Shown piece after piece: positions 13,822 to 22,947 of a stretch of DNA of 29,685 bases. The stretch is taken from positions 1 to 29,685 of the IMG/VR virus record IMGVR_UViG_3300025131_000280. One strand, given 5' to 3'. The stretch comes from a virus. Below the pieces are notes generated by a model that did not search any database, was not told where the DNA came from, and saw only the letters and a program-made list of their open reading frames with translations. Numbering within the stretch: position 1 is the first letter of the stretch; every line of letters begins with the position of its first letter. The position numbers and the translations under genes are program-made.

Positions 13822-16800
13822 TTATGTTGCCGGTTCTACAGGTTGCGGAGAGTACAGCGGATTTCCGCTTCCGGCGACTCTAGATGCATCTACAGTTCCT
13901 GTTCCTCGACTCTGATTCACGGACGGATCTTGTGAAATCCCATCGCCCGAAGTTTCCCAGCGTGCCTTAAGTGTTGTTTCAAATTTTCCACTTTCTATTT
14001 TTGAAGAAACCTCTGTCACTATATGATATCCTCCCAGGCCAAGAGTGTTGGCATTAGAACCCTCGATCCAGGGCCTTCCGAGGCTTGTAAAGCCCCCGCT
14101 CGGATAAATAAATACTCTCTGACCTGGATAAAACAAAGTATTTCCGTACATCTGGATAGTGACATCAAAAACGTTGGATAAAATCGCATAAGGGTTGACT
14201 TCGGACTCTTGTGTAAATCTTTGCTCTCTTAAATATTCCTGATCGGTCTTTGCAAAAGAAATATTCTTTACTAACCCTCTATCTCTCCCCAAATATAAAT
14301 GATATATGCCAGCATCCAAATCCCTCTTGTATGTTTCTTTATAATCCGGTTTTCCGTCTATGATTTTGAGTCGAAGACTGGCCGGATCGGCGGCTTCACC
14401 ATAAACAATAAAAAAATGATATGCGTCTTTGGTTTTTTCCTTTTTGGATAAACCATATGTTCCGGTTGGATCTGTTTCTGCTTTTTTATCCATATTTATA
14501 ATTCTATAATGTAGATGATTTTCTTGTGTTGCACTCGGGACCCCTGTTGCAGTGATCTGCTTTTTTAAAAAAGCAAGTCTCTGATCCTTCGCAATTACTT
14601 CCATCGGATTTTGCCCTTCTTTGGGGTCTAAAGAAAAGAATCCTAGCCTAAATGAATTTCGTATATTTATTTTCCCAAAACAATCGTCAAATATATTTAT
14701 AACCAAATGAGACATGATATCCCTTATCATTTTCATAAGAGGATACACGGTAACGTCATATGAGATAACTTTTTCAAAAAAGAATCTATTAAATGTTTCA
14801 ACACTAATTGGAATATCGGCAGCAGTAAGTCTTGGATTTAACCGTTCTCCTAATTTTTGAGGGTTTAAAAGCTCAAAACCAGATAATAGTAAGCTTGTCT
14901 GATCAACAAAAGTAGAATTGTCAAAATTGTCTTTTCTGATTGCATTTTGGGCCATTAACTCTATAAGATCTCCCAAGAAAAAATAATGAATCCGATATTC
15001 ATCAGGCTTCCCGGCGGTTTGGTTGATTTTTTTTAAAAATGGCCTCCACTTTTCCTCCGCTTCCGTTCCATCCTCGGGGTCCGGTGGTTTCTTATAGGGT
15101 TTTATCGCATCCATGAAAATGTCAAAGTCGGCAGATTTTGGGCCTCCTGGTTTATATTGTCTCCCGACGCGGCCGCCTTGTACGATGGATGATCTCCCTC
15201 CGGACTGAAATGATAAAATTTCAGCCGTCGTAAAATCCTCAAAATAAATAGAATTATGACGTTTTAATTTTAACATAAATTCACTAAAAACCTTTTCTTT
15301 GTTCGCCCTCCTTAGTTCACTCATCTCATCTGTTAGCTTTGCAATTCTTTTATTATCGGCGCCCTGTTCTCTCATACGCTTAATCTGATTACTGCGACTG
15401 ATCATACCTTTTTCAAAAGACGGGGATCCCCGTAGAACATTTGCTCTTTTATCGTAAAGGGTTCCTTCAAGTCTTGCACGGTAATTAATAGTAAGTTCGA
15501 AAACCCCTTCTTGGCTAAACTGAATATCATAGTCGACCATTGTTAAAAAAAGATTTTTCTTGGTATCTTCTTTGTTGGCCCACCCTACTTGGGCCTTAAT
15601 ATCATAATAATATTTATCTTTTATAGTAAACGTTTTAGCTAACTCTACTTTATTTTTCGTTGCTTGTAATCGTTTGTGCGCCGATGCTGACTTTCCGGAT
15701 CCCCCCTGATGGCTGGGTCGAGCGATGGCAGTTGTTGTGCCTGGAGTTGTCATTTTCGCAGTAGGGGGGCCTGATGGCACAAGAAGGTCTAAAAGACGAT
15801 ATTCGTGACCCTTGGAAGTTCGTTTTATTTTTAATTGTTCAAAATCTTGAAGATACAACACCAATGTTGCCTCCACATCATTTTTGTAAGTGAAAGGATC
15901 AGTGCCAATATATTTCCAATCAAAAGATTTTATTCCATATTCTTGTTTGGTTTTAACTAAGGAACTTTCAGTTGCTTCCAATAATTTATTTGGATTATTT
16001 TTAACATAAGTAAAATTTGGAAACTTAAATTCAACTTCATCCACTATTTGCTGAGAGTCTTTTTCATATAATATTTTATAAAGACGCAAATTTGGTACAA
16101 GCTTCGCCATTTCCCACGTTGGTAAATCTAACATCTCAGAAGGATCCGACATTTTTGTAAGACGATTCATAATGCTATGACCTTCCTCCGTATCGAGAAT
16201 AAATGTTTTCTCATATGGGACTCCCAGGCCCTTCGTGCGCAACCTATTTAATTTTCGAAGCACTTTCATGTGATAAAGCAGAAAACATTGAGGAGTAAAT
16301 TTTAATTCTTTTTTAGCCTCATCGGCTGCAATTTTACGAAGATCCTCATCCAAAACATCAGGATCAAGTTCTATTGCAGATCTTATATGGTCTCGAAGAA
16401 ATGCTTCTCTGTTACTGTTAAAAAAGGGATCTTCTTTTGCGAGTTCTTTCAATTCTTTATCCTGCGCGACGGCCTCGGCTAGTTCTGCGATCTTTATTTC
16501 TCTTCTGATGAGAATAACAAGTGCCTTTTCCCTTTCGGTCATTCTAAGATATTTATCTTGCCAGATCCCATCTATGGCACTATTGATCGATCGCGGGTGT
16601 TTGGGCGGGTTTGACTGGCCGAATGTCTTAGTAATTTGTTCACTTACTTCTCTTACAAACGGTCTTTCAAATCGTTTTTGAAGATAAGCTGTATACTCGT
16701 CGTCGTCGTTTAAAATCCCCCTTAAATCGAGGTCTGAAGCAGAAAAATCCTCATGAAGTTGTAATAGTTCATCATCCGTGACAGGCGAGTTTTTAATGAG

Positions 16801-17253
16801 GTTTACATTGTAAGCTATTATGTGTTTTTTTAGTTTGAGGCCCCAATCTTCGATAGACTCTGTTAATATTTTTAATAAGTCCGCTTGTGTACTTTCTACG
16901 CGGGATTGTAAATCAGAAATATATTTATATGAATCAAAGAAAAAACTGTCGCCCTCTTTCCAGGCCGCCTCACCGCCCCCCTCACTACTATAGGTGCCGG
17001 TTTTTCTCAAGTCGCCCCACCACCCCGTGATGCCAAACCACATTGTCCAGGTGACAGAAGAATTTTCCTCCCACGCTTTTCGAACTTTACTATTTTCAAG
17101 GTCGGGTGGGCGGGGGCCCCGCTTTCCCACATTTCTAAAATATATATTATTCTCAGGCTGAGGGGTCTCTTTAACCATTTTCAATAATCTTTCTGAGGTG
17201 GGCGTTGCATAGGGCTTTTCGGACAGGACCTCAATGGCTACTTTTTCACTCAT
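13822..17253 (-). CDS. Large baseplate hub-type protein (gp27 / gpD-like region), 1143 aa
   Basis: This is the largest gene in the window. A mid-protein block (about residues 545-610) has an IKAQVGWANKEDTKKNLFLT segment, then a beta-rich stretch with VFELTINYRARLEGTLYDK, like the first beta domain of hub proteins. Near the C-terminus, FDVTIQMYGNTLFYPGQRVF is followed by LGLGGYHIVTEVSSKIESGK and ETTLKARWE, the pattern that closes gpD/gp27-type hub domains. The first 350 residues are charged and helical and have no match that I know. T4 gp27 has 391 residues, so this protein carries roughly 700 extra. It lies 3 bases after the gp53-like LysM gene, where a hub protein is expected. The C-terminal tail is low in complexity (Gly, Ser, Pro). 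Confidence 0.8.
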   Translation of the reverse strand: MSEKVAIEVLSEKPYATPTSERLLKMVKETPQPENNIYFRNVGKRGPRPPDLENSKVRKAWEENSSVTWTMWFGITGWWGDLRKTGTYSSEGGGEAAWKEGDSFFFDSYKYISDLQSRVESTQADLLKILTESIEDWGLKLKKHIIAYNVNLIKNSPVTDDELLQLHEDFSASDLDLRGILNDDDEYTAYLQKRFERPFVREVSEQITKTFGQSNPPKHPRSINSAIDGIWQDKYLRMTEREKALVILIRREIKIAELAEAVAQDKELKELAKEDPFFNSNREAFLRDHIRSAIELDPDVLDEDLRKIAADEAKKELKFTPQCFLLYHMKVLRKLNRLRTKGLGVPYEKTFILDTEEGHSIMNRLTKMSDPSEMLDLPTWEMAKLVPNLRLYKILYEKDSQQIVDEVEFKFPNFTYVKNNPNKLLEATESSLVKTKQEYGIKSFDWKYIGTDPFTYKNDVEATLVLYLQDFEQLKIKRTSKGHEYRLLDLLVPSGPPTAKMTTPGTTTAIARPSHQGGSGKSASAHKRLQATKNKVELAKTFTIKDKYYYDIKAQVGWANKEDTKKNLFLTMVDYDIQFSQEGVFELTINYRARLEGTLYDKRANVLRGSPSFEKGMISRSNQIKRMREQGADNKRIAKLTDEMSELRRANKEKVFSEFMLKLKRHNSIYFEDFTTAEILSFQSGGRSSIVQGGRVGRQYKPGGPKSADFDIFMDAIKPYKKPPDPEDGTEAEEKWRPFLKKINQTAGKPDEYRIHYFFLGDLIELMAQNAIRKDNFDNSTFVDQTSLLLSGFELLNPQKLGERLNPRLTAADIPISVETFNRFFFEKVISYDVTVYPLMKMIRDIMSHLVINIFDDCFGKINIRNSFRLGFFSLDPKEGQNPMEVIAKDQRLAFLKKQITATGVPSATQENHLHYRIINMDKKAETDPTGTYGLSKKEKTKDAYHFFIVYGEAADPASLRLKIIDGKPDYKETYKRDLDAGIYHLYLGRDRGLVKNISFAKTDQEYLREQRFTQESEVNPYAILSNVFDVTIQMYGNTLFYPGQRVFIYPSGGFTSLGRPWIEGSNANTLGLGGYHIVTEVSSKIESGKFETTLKARWETSGDGISQDPSVNQSRGTGTVDASRVAGSGNPLYSPQPVEPAT

Positions 17254-17256
17254 TTA

Positions 17257-17598
17257 TTATACTCCATACAAATTAAGCATATCTTCAATTGGAAATGGGA
17301 CTATAATGACATCTCCCAAGGAAACACTGGCTTCTGTTGGTTTTTTGTTATAATAGGCGATGACCCACCAGTACCTCGAATCCCCATAATGCTCGTATGC
17401 TAATTTATAAAAACGATCTCCCACTTTCCATGTGTGATAAGTTTCATCTATATTCAAACGATCATTTAAGTTTATATCCCGTATTCGAGGAGTAACGTAT
17501 TGGTTGATTCCTATGACGCCCTTCTTGTCAAAGATTTCATCATATAAATTTTCATTATTAAAAAAGATTCTTGTGCTATCGTATCTATTTGTTGCCAT
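17257..17598 (-). CDS. 53: Baseplate wedge protein gp53-like with LysM-type fold
   Basis: The 113-residue protein ends with a LysM-like segment: HTWKVGDRFYKLAYEHYGDS, then RYWWVIAYYN, then GDVIIVPFPIEDML. T4 gp53 carries a LysM-like domain and locks the wedges together around the hub. In many myoviruses a small LysM protein sits between the tape measure and the hub gene, as here. The gene starts after an AAGGA sequence, 25 bases past the upstream stop. The name gp53 is by analogy; it could equally be the short LysM tail protein of P2-like systems. Confidence 0.82.
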   Translation of the reverse strand: MATNRYDSTRIFFNNENLYDEIFDKKGVIGINQYVTPRIRDINLNDRLNIDETYHTWKVGDRFYKLAYEHYGDSRYWWVIAYYNKKPTEASVSLGDVIIVPFPIEDMLNLYGV

Positions 17599-17623
17599 TT
17601 TTTTATTATTATCCTTCGGATTA

Positions 17624-18469
17624 TTATTCCGTAATTTTCGATTTATTTGTCAGCAAAGATTGAGAGGCCCGCTCCTGGATCCACTCTTCTGTTACAGATG
17701 GGAAAACATAATTAATTTTTTGAACTAGCTTTGTTTCGTTGCCATCGGTCAACAACTCCTTCTCCTTCTTCTCGAACAGGGCCCTTTGTTGGCTATTTAA
17801 TTCTTGTCCAGGCACAACGTCGAAAAACCCTGCTGCTGCGTCGGTGGCGATAAATTTATGCTTTGGAGAGCCGGCACCGAATACTCCGGACTTGTTCCAG
17901 CCAAGGGGAATCTCATGGAGAGGAGTCAAGGAGACGCTAATTTTGATTTGTTCTGGTACCAATTCTGTGATTGGCTCACCGGATCCATATACGGAAGTGG
18001 ATGGGGAATAAACCTGTTCTCCTATATCAATCCCCAAATTTGTAATTGCACACAAAAGACCGCTTTCTTTAACTTCGTCACCAAATCCACGCAAAATAAA
18101 GTTTGAAAATTTGATTCTAAACAAGGGCGCCTCTTTTATTGTACTGGCGCTATAAGGCTTTTCATAAGTCGGATACAGCATTCTTACGAGCTTATTTAAG
18201 TTTGCAATATTTTGAGCCGCTTTTGAGTCGGAACTATTGATAATTGTAAAAGTAAATGACATCTCTCTTTGTGTATTTTGAAAAGTCATTATTGGATCTG
18301 CTCTTCCATAAACAGACTCAGATGTCCAATTGGAAGTAAAGCTCTCATTGAGGTTTAAGATGCCTTGATCAAATACGACCCTCTCATTAAAGGTGCCGGC
18401 ATGTCCATCACTGGTAGCCTTGTTGGCTCCTGCGACTCGATAAAAAATTAAGTTTGATGAACATGCCAT
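17624..18469 (-). CDS. Baseplate/tail-tube initiator-like protein (gp48/gp54 type)
   Basis: The 281-residue protein contains WTSESVYGRADPIMTFQNTQ followed by REMSFTFTI, then NLNKLVRMLYPTY, APLFRIKFSNFI and later PEQIKISVSLTPLHEIPLGW. This layout recurs in the tube-like baseplate proteins that sit between the hub and the tail tube in T4-like and other contractile phages. In T4 gp48 and gp54 cap the hub and start tube polymerisation. Its place between the tape measure and the LysM gene fits. I infer the role from pattern and position; the exact T4 counterpart cannot be decided. It starts with ATG after GAGGAG. Confidence 0.68.
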   Translation of the reverse strand: MACSSNLIFYRVAGANKATSDGHAGTFNERVVFDQGILNLNESFTSNWTSESVYGRADPIMTFQNTQREMSFTFTIINSSDSKAAQNIANLNKLVRMLYPTYEKPYSASTIKEAPLFRIKFSNFILRGFGDEVKESGLLCAITNLGIDIGEQVYSPSTSVYGSGEPITELVPEQIKISVSLTPLHEIPLGWNKSGVFGAGSPKHKFIATDAAAGFFDVVPGQELNSQQRALFEKKEKELLTDGNETKLVQKINYVFPSVTEEWIQERASQSLLTNKSKITE

Positions 18470-18486
18470 TTATTTATTTCTCCTCA

Positions 18487-20757
18487 TTAGACGACTCCAG
18501 CCCTTACATTGTTTGCAATAACATTTACATTTATTTTCTTTAATTCACCATCTCGGGCAACTACAGCTTGTGCGGCCTTGATAGCCATCTTAACGTTCTC
18601 GGTATTATCCAATTCTAGTTTCAAATTAACATCCAGTGTTTCTTTCTTCATTGCCGCTGCGTTTTTCTGAGCCGCAATAGAACTCTCATTGGCCTTGTCT
18701 ATCCTTTCTTCTGTCATCGCGCCTGATTTTTGAGATTTTGATTTCGCTTCAATCTTCTTAGATGTGGTCGTCTCAGTTCTATTAATCTTTGCATCCACAC
18801 CGACAGACTTATCACCGTCATCCATGAACGCGTGCCATGCTTGCGACAATAGCCAAATAGATCCTGCAATACCAGCGATAGCGATGGCTACTGGAATTAA
18901 TGCCGGAACCAGTGCGACCAATGCCATACCAAGTAACCCTATCATGGCGATAAAAGAAGGGGAACCGGCACTGTGATAGATGAAATATGCCACGCCGGCG
19001 AGGGCGGAAAATAGTAAACCTAAGAGTGGTACTATTCCTCCTGTCAATACATTAAAGGCCACGAGACTACTATTTACCAGCCATATAGCAACGGAGACAA
19101 GCGTTAACGCGGTGGCGACCGAGATGAGAACCGCTTTCAGTCCAGGGCTCCAGTCGGTGATTGCAATAATATACCACAATAAAAGGGCGAGGCCCACAAA
19201 GCCGCCGAAGCCGCCCATTTTCTTCGTTTCAAGATTGACCATCTTCATCGCCATTGATACTCCCTTAAGGCCCAGTATAAGAAAGGGAAAATGCTTAATC
19301 AAACCCGGAGCAGTTTTGTTTAGCCAAGTGATGCCGTTGATGAAATCTTTCAAAATATCAATCAATGGAGCCATCTGTACTGCAAACATGCGAATTACTT
19401 CGGTAAACTCTTCTGCTATTGTATTAAACTCTTGAGTTTGTTCGGCCAGCTTTTCAATCTCTGCTGCCGATTTTTGAACGCCTACACCAGCTAATTTAAA
19501 TCGCCCCTTCATGACAAGCGCCAGTTGATTTACATCTTGAAGTCCCATTGCACTCGCGATGGCCTTTCGTTGATAATGGGTCATCGTGTCAAAAGACTGG
19601 CCGGCATTGGCAACGGCCTCAGAAAGCATTCTCATTCTTTCGGTTGGGTCTGTCACCGTAACCATTTCAAGAGAATTTAAAAATGGGCCACCAAGAAGAG
19701 CGTTTAGTCTTCCCACGGCTGCTGCTGCTGTGTCAAATTTATCAAATTGTTCGACGACACTCAATATTTGTGAAACTTCCATTCCTGCTGCACGAGCATT
19801 GACTTGGAGCTTTTTGAAAACCTCCGTGCTTTCCCTTCCAAACGCTGCCAGTTTGGGCATCGCTTCGCCAAACGCTTGGGCCATTTGATCGGGAGGCATA
19901 TCTATGGTTTGTGCTAAAGCAAATAGCTCTCTTTGGGTTGCGGCGGCTTCTTTTCTGCTGAATCCCAAAGCTGCTGTCATAATTTGTATATTCTTGGCTG
20001 ATGTCTCCATGTTGACACCCATCTCGCCCAAGATTGCAACTGTTTTTGTCATGTCTCCTCTTGTTGATTCCGATGTATTTCTAAGGCCATAAAAATTTTG
20101 TTGAAGCGCTTGAAAAGACGCAGCGGAATCTTCTATAGTAATCCCCGCGTGATACATACTTTGCTCCAACTGAACTATTTCGTCGCTGTATTTTCTTCCA
20201 GCGCCAGTCGCCCTATTAAAAGATACGAGGGCGGAGTCCTGGGCTACAATTAACTGCAAGGTTGATTCCTGGACTTTGGCATAAAGACTATGAATCGCAC
20301 TGGCGACAGGTTGTCCCTTTTTCATTTCTTCGAAGAACTTCTTCATGCCCTTTTTGCTACTCATAACCGTTGATATTTGAGAAGAGAGCGTCTTATTATA
20401 ATCAGATGTTATTCCAAGAAGATTTTTAAATTGTCCAGCGAGACCCTTCGCGTGTGACCCAGCGCTTGTATATGATTCGTTTAACTCATCTAGGGCATCT
20501 TTTACTTCTCTGAGGCTTCTCCTGTACGCCTTTAGCTGGTCCAGTTCTGCGTCCTTGAGGGGTTTTCCGGCGGCCTGCATTTCCCTAAAATATTTTATTT
20601 TGGCGGCTAATTCTTCTTGGGCGTCACCCAAATCCTCAATACCATCTTTCGTGGCCTCGACACTCTCGGCCCACTTCTTGTATTGTTCAGTATACTCCCT
20701 TAGCTCGTCTGAATCGGGAGTTCCGGGGGCTAAGGTTGGTTTTCTGGGATCTGCCAT
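18487..20757 (-). CDS. Tape measure protein
   Basis: The 756-residue protein has the classic layout: charged coiled-coil-like helices (about 15-100), a long helical body, and four hydrophobic stretches at about 517-536, 540-562, 565-595 and 602-641, followed by a charged tail. Tape measure proteins set tail length, and by the usual rule of roughly 0.15 nm per residue this would give a tail of about 110 nm; that value is an estimate. It follows the tube, gp26-like and second tube genes, and precedes the baseplate genes, the standard position. T4 gp29 has 590 residues. An AGGAG sequence precedes the ATG. Confidence 0.88.
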   Translation of the reverse strand: MADPRKPTLAPGTPDSDELREYTEQYKKWAESVEATKDGIEDLGDAQEELAAKIKYFREMQAAGKPLKDAELDQLKAYRRSLREVKDALDELNESYTSAGSHAKGLAGQFKNLLGITSDYNKTLSSQISTVMSSKKGMKKFFEEMKKGQPVASAIHSLYAKVQESTLQLIVAQDSALVSFNRATGAGRKYSDEIVQLEQSMYHAGITIEDSAASFQALQQNFYGLRNTSESTRGDMTKTVAILGEMGVNMETSAKNIQIMTAALGFSRKEAAATQRELFALAQTIDMPPDQMAQAFGEAMPKLAAFGRESTEVFKKLQVNARAAGMEVSQILSVVEQFDKFDTAAAAVGRLNALLGGPFLNSLEMVTVTDPTERMRMLSEAVANAGQSFDTMTHYQRKAIASAMGLQDVNQLALVMKGRFKLAGVGVQKSAAEIEKLAEQTQEFNTIAEEFTEVIRMFAVQMAPLIDILKDFINGITWLNKTAPGLIKHFPFLILGLKGVSMAMKMVNLETKKMGGFGGFVGLALLLWYIIAITDWSPGLKAVLISVATALTLVSVAIWLVNSSLVAFNVLTGGIVPLLGLLFSALAGVAYFIYHSAGSPSFIAMIGLLGMALVALVPALIPVAIAIAGIAGSIWLLSQAWHAFMDDGDKSVGVDAKINRTETTTSKKIEAKSKSQKSGAMTEERIDKANESSIAAQKNAAAMKKETLDVNLKLELDNTENVKMAIKAAQAVVARDGELKKINVNVIANNVRAGVV

Positions 20758-20776
20758 TTCTTAAATCACTCCTCTT

Positions 20777-21106
20777 TTACTTAAACGGCCACTTGATGCC
20801 TGTTGCTTTTTCAAACGCTTTTGTCGCTTTTTGAAGTACTGATTTTTGTCTGTAAGTTTTAGGATCATTTAACCCGTGCTTCTTTGCAACTTCAATATAT
20901 TTCTTTTCATTGCCAATTGCCTTGGCGAATGCTTTAACATCTTCTGGTTTTCCCTTGATATATCCATCGATGGCTGGAAGGTCAAACATTCTTTTAACGA
21001 CGCCCTTTAAGATTGTTCCGAACATCATGAGGAAACTTTCGTTTAGCTCATTCTTTTTAAGTTCTTCTAAATCAATTTCTATTTTTACTAAATCATCTGC
21101 TGGCAT
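20777..21106 (-). CDS. Small tail-region protein, 109 aa, unknown
   Basis: The preferred start is the ATG at 21106, which has a strong ribosome-binding site (TAGGAGAAAACAG). A longer frame from 21178 would overlap the second tube-like gene by 56 bases and is unlikely. The product begins MPADDLVKIEIDLEELKK, has a hydrophobic helix FLMMFGTILKGVVKRM, and ends in a basic lysine-rich helix (KATKAFEKATGIKWPFK). It lies between the second tube-like gene and the tape measure. A role in tail assembly is likely from position only. Confidence 0.78.
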   Translation of the reverse strand: MPADDLVKIEIDLEELKKNELNESFLMMFGTILKGVVKRMFDLPAIDGYIKGKPEDVKAFAKAIGNEKKYIEVAKKHGLNDPKTYRQKSVLQKATKAFEKATGIKWPFK

Positions 21107-21122
21107 CTGTTTTCTCCTACTA

Positions 21123-21851
21123 TTATCCGCATGGATTATTTTCTCCCGTAAAAACTTTTTTATTTTCATTCGACTCATTTTCCGGATCTAGCTCATAGTC
21201 AGCCCACTCATATTCAAATGTTAGAGTTAACTCAAAGGGTGCGTCGTCTGTATATGAAAGAGTGCCCATATCCATTCCGGTTAATATTATATTATTTAAT
21301 TTCCACTGATCAATTATTTGTCCATAATTATTTAAAGATTTTATTATAACAGATCTGAACCCCGCGTTCATCTTTTCCTTGCTTACATTTGTGGCGCCTT
21401 TATATATGCGGCTGTCACCTCTAAAGATCTGATTAAGTGCAGAGATAAATGAATTAACTATATTTTTTTTAGTGGTGGCGGTGGCGGTGGCTACAGCGGC
21501 GGCGGCGGCCGAAGCGGCGGTGATTCCGGCGGCGGCGTGGTCAAGCGATCCAACGCCGGGGCGGCCGATATCGCTGCGCTTCGCATCGTTGGGGGTTTTG
21601 AGATCTATCGGATCTACCAATACCAGAGTTACTGGCTTCCAGGACATTTTGCGAGCGAAGACATGACGTTGTGCGGCGCCGATGTTATTTTTAATTTCTT
21701 CCTTCCCAATTTCGAAAGATGGAAGAGTTACAGATTTTGCATACCAATGCAACCCATTGATATTGGCGGCATATGGTGCATACAGTTCAACAATAAATCT
21801 ATTTTTTGATCTCGGTGACCACTCAGCGTCTGTCCAAAAACCATTTGGCAT
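21123..21851 (-). CDS. Second tail-tube-like protein with alanine-rich insert
   Basis: This 242-residue protein is a paralogue of the 183-residue tube protein. Shared blocks are FWTDAEWSPRSKNRFIVEL versus FWTSANVEPKRKYRFLVQF, WKPVTLVLVDPID versus WALVTMTLVDPVS, and QWKLNNIILTGMDMGTLSY versus EWTLNNAFITKVAYGELSY. Between them it has an extra region rich in alanine and threonine (about residues 105-128, with AASAAAAAVATATATT) and a basic stretch. The end is acidic (ELDPENESNENKK). It could cap or start the tube, or build a special ring near the baseplate. The start has AAGGGAG upstream, and the gene comes 48 bases after the frameshift extension. Confidence 0.85.
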   Translation of the reverse strand: MPNGFWTDAEWSPRSKNRFIVELYAPYAANINGLHWYAKSVTLPSFEIGKEEIKNNIGAAQRHVFARKMSWKPVTLVLVDPIDLKTPNDAKRSDIGRPGVGSLDHAAAGITAASAAAAAVATATATTKKNIVNSFISALNQIFRGDSRIYKGATNVSKEKMNAGFRSVIIKSLNNYGQIIDQWKLNNIILTGMDMGTLSYTDDAPFELTLTFEYEWADYELDPENESNENKKVFTGENNPCG

Positions 21852-21868
21852 GATAAGATATCTCCCTT

Positions 21869-21883
21869 CTTTTATAAATAGTT
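21869..21883 (-). promoter_or_regulatory. AACTATTTATAAAAG motif before the second tube-like gene
   Basis: One of three similar sequences (also 23519-23530 and 26425-26439) found in the gaps before tube-type and sheath genes. The consensus on the coding strand is RACTATTTA, then two or no bases, then AAAG. It may be a late promoter element, but the distance to the start codon is only 17 bases here. Confidence 0.3.
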
Positions 21884-21899
21884 ATTGAAGAATTAATTA

Positions 21900-22085
21900 T
21901 CACATTGATTTGTTGGACTTATTCATTTGCTCAGCTTCTTTCTCTATTTGCTGAACCATTCTCTCAAGAAACCACCGCCTAATGCGAATGGGCAGGTTAT
22001 ATGCTTCAATGAAGCTCCAGCCGCCATGGTATTTCATCAAAAAGAACTCTTCATAAACGTTCTTTATATATTCATCGCTTAGGCC
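21900..22085 (-). CDS. Out-of-frame C-terminal extension of the gp26-like protein, probably made by frameshift
   Basis: After a run of seven T (22092-22086) at the end of the gp26-like gene, the +1 frame is open for 61 codons and encodes GLSDEYIKNVYEEFFLMKYH, then GGWSFIEAYNLPIRIRRWFL and a charged tail. I recall this last block as a conserved small tail-assembly ORF in T4-like phages. No ATG, GTG or TTG lies upstream of the TTG-ATG at 22040-22035, so an independent start at 22037 would give only 45 residues and lose the first part. Paired tail-assembly chaperones made by programmed frameshifting lie between tube and tape measure genes in many phages, the same position as here. The coding call is firm; the mechanism is inferred. 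Confidence 0.7.
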   Translation of the reverse strand, partial: GLSDEYIKNVYEEFFLMKYHGGWSFIEAYNLPIRIRRWFLERMVQQIEKEAEQMNKSNKSM

Positions 22086-22926
22086 AAAAAAAGTCCGTCG
22101 TAAACGGAACCTCCAAATCTGTCAAATACCCACATTCGGTGCATTCAAAATTGTGCGACATATCGACATTAGGGATAACTCGATCATAAAGGCGTCGAAG
22201 ATATCTTGTGTCTTTAGCTGGCATCATATTAACCAGAGAATTAATAGAGCTTCTGTCTCCACTTCCGTTTACGGACTGGATAATGGCACTTAGCTGGTCG
22301 GTGAGAGGAGTTTCCGGCAACTTCTTCTTTCTTTTGTTTTCTTGTAGCTGTATAATACGCCTTTCATCGTGACCTTCCAATAATTTAAGTTCAATATCAA
22401 TTTTCATTATTGGAAGAGAAACAATAAAAGTATTCCCATCCGTCGCCTGAACTTCCTCGGGAACCTCTTCCGCATAATTTACAGATACATTTGTTAAATC
22501 AAAGGTATGATCAACATTTGCCGCACAAGCGGGGCATTGTACTTTTGTTTCATACTCCTCGCCAAATCCTGTAATTCTTGCGGCAACGATAAGGGCGTTC
22601 CTATCTCCAATAAGGAGAGAGCCCGGATCAATTGTTTTATCAATAATAATGCTTGATAATAGCCTCTCAATTGCTAGGCCCTTTTTCAAAAGATTTCTGG
22701 AAGTCAAAATGTCTTCCTCTTTTGCTGTCATATATTTGATTTCAATAGTATCCTTATTGTGCAAAGGATGACCCTCGGAATAGTATCTCCCCCTGGAGGG
22801 AAGGTCTACATGTTCTGTTGGGGCTGAAAAGGTTAAATTATGACTTGCGTTTTGTATTGCTGGATCGGCCACATCAGGGCGCGTGGGCTCAAGCCCAGCA
22901 TTCGTTCTCTTGCTATTTCTAGACAA
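22072..22926 (-). CDS. gp26-like baseplate / tail-assembly protein with zinc-binding CxxC pairs
   Basis: The 284-residue protein has the T4 gp26-like layout: HVDLPSRGRYYSEGHPL, then IEIKYMTAKEEDILTSRNLL, a helical centre, CPAC (C131, C134) and CTEC (C262, C265) that together could bind zinc, and the ending FTTDFFWPKR. T4 gp26 (208 residues) belongs to the T4 baseplate family and acts in hub assembly. The position between tube and tape measure genes is that of tail-assembly chaperones. The start is TTG with a good ribosome-binding site (GAGGTGATAT). A slippery T7 lies four codons before the end and is treated under the extension. Confidence 0.82.
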   Translation of the reverse strand: MSRNSKRTNAGLEPTRPDVADPAIQNASHNLTFSAPTEHVDLPSRGRYYSEGHPLHNKDTIEIKYMTAKEEDILTSRNLLKKGLAIERLLSSIIIDKTIDPGSLLIGDRNALIVAARITGFGEEYETKVQCPACAANVDHTFDLTNVSVNYAEEVPEEVQATDGNTFIVSLPIMKIDIELKLLEGHDERRIIQLQENKRKKKLPETPLTDQLSAIIQSVNGSGDRSSINSLVNMMPAKDTRYLRRLYDRVIPNVDMSHNFECTECGYLTDLEVPFTTDFFWPKR

Positions 22927-22947
22927 ATATCACCTCAATTGTATAAA

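Noticed and set aside
21107-21178. A longer start for the small tail-region protein at 21178 that would add 24 residues.
   Set aside because: It would overlap the second tube-like gene by 56 bases, while the ATG at 21106 has an excellent ribosome-binding site and leaves a 16-base gap.
21474-21540. A glycine-rich reading on the plus strand (runs of GGC/GGT) that looks like a Gly-rich RNA-binding tail, in an unusually GC-rich patch.
   Set aside because: It is the antisense of the alanine-rich insert of the second tube-like protein; the minus-strand frame is homologous to the tube protein on both sides and has the ribosome-binding site.
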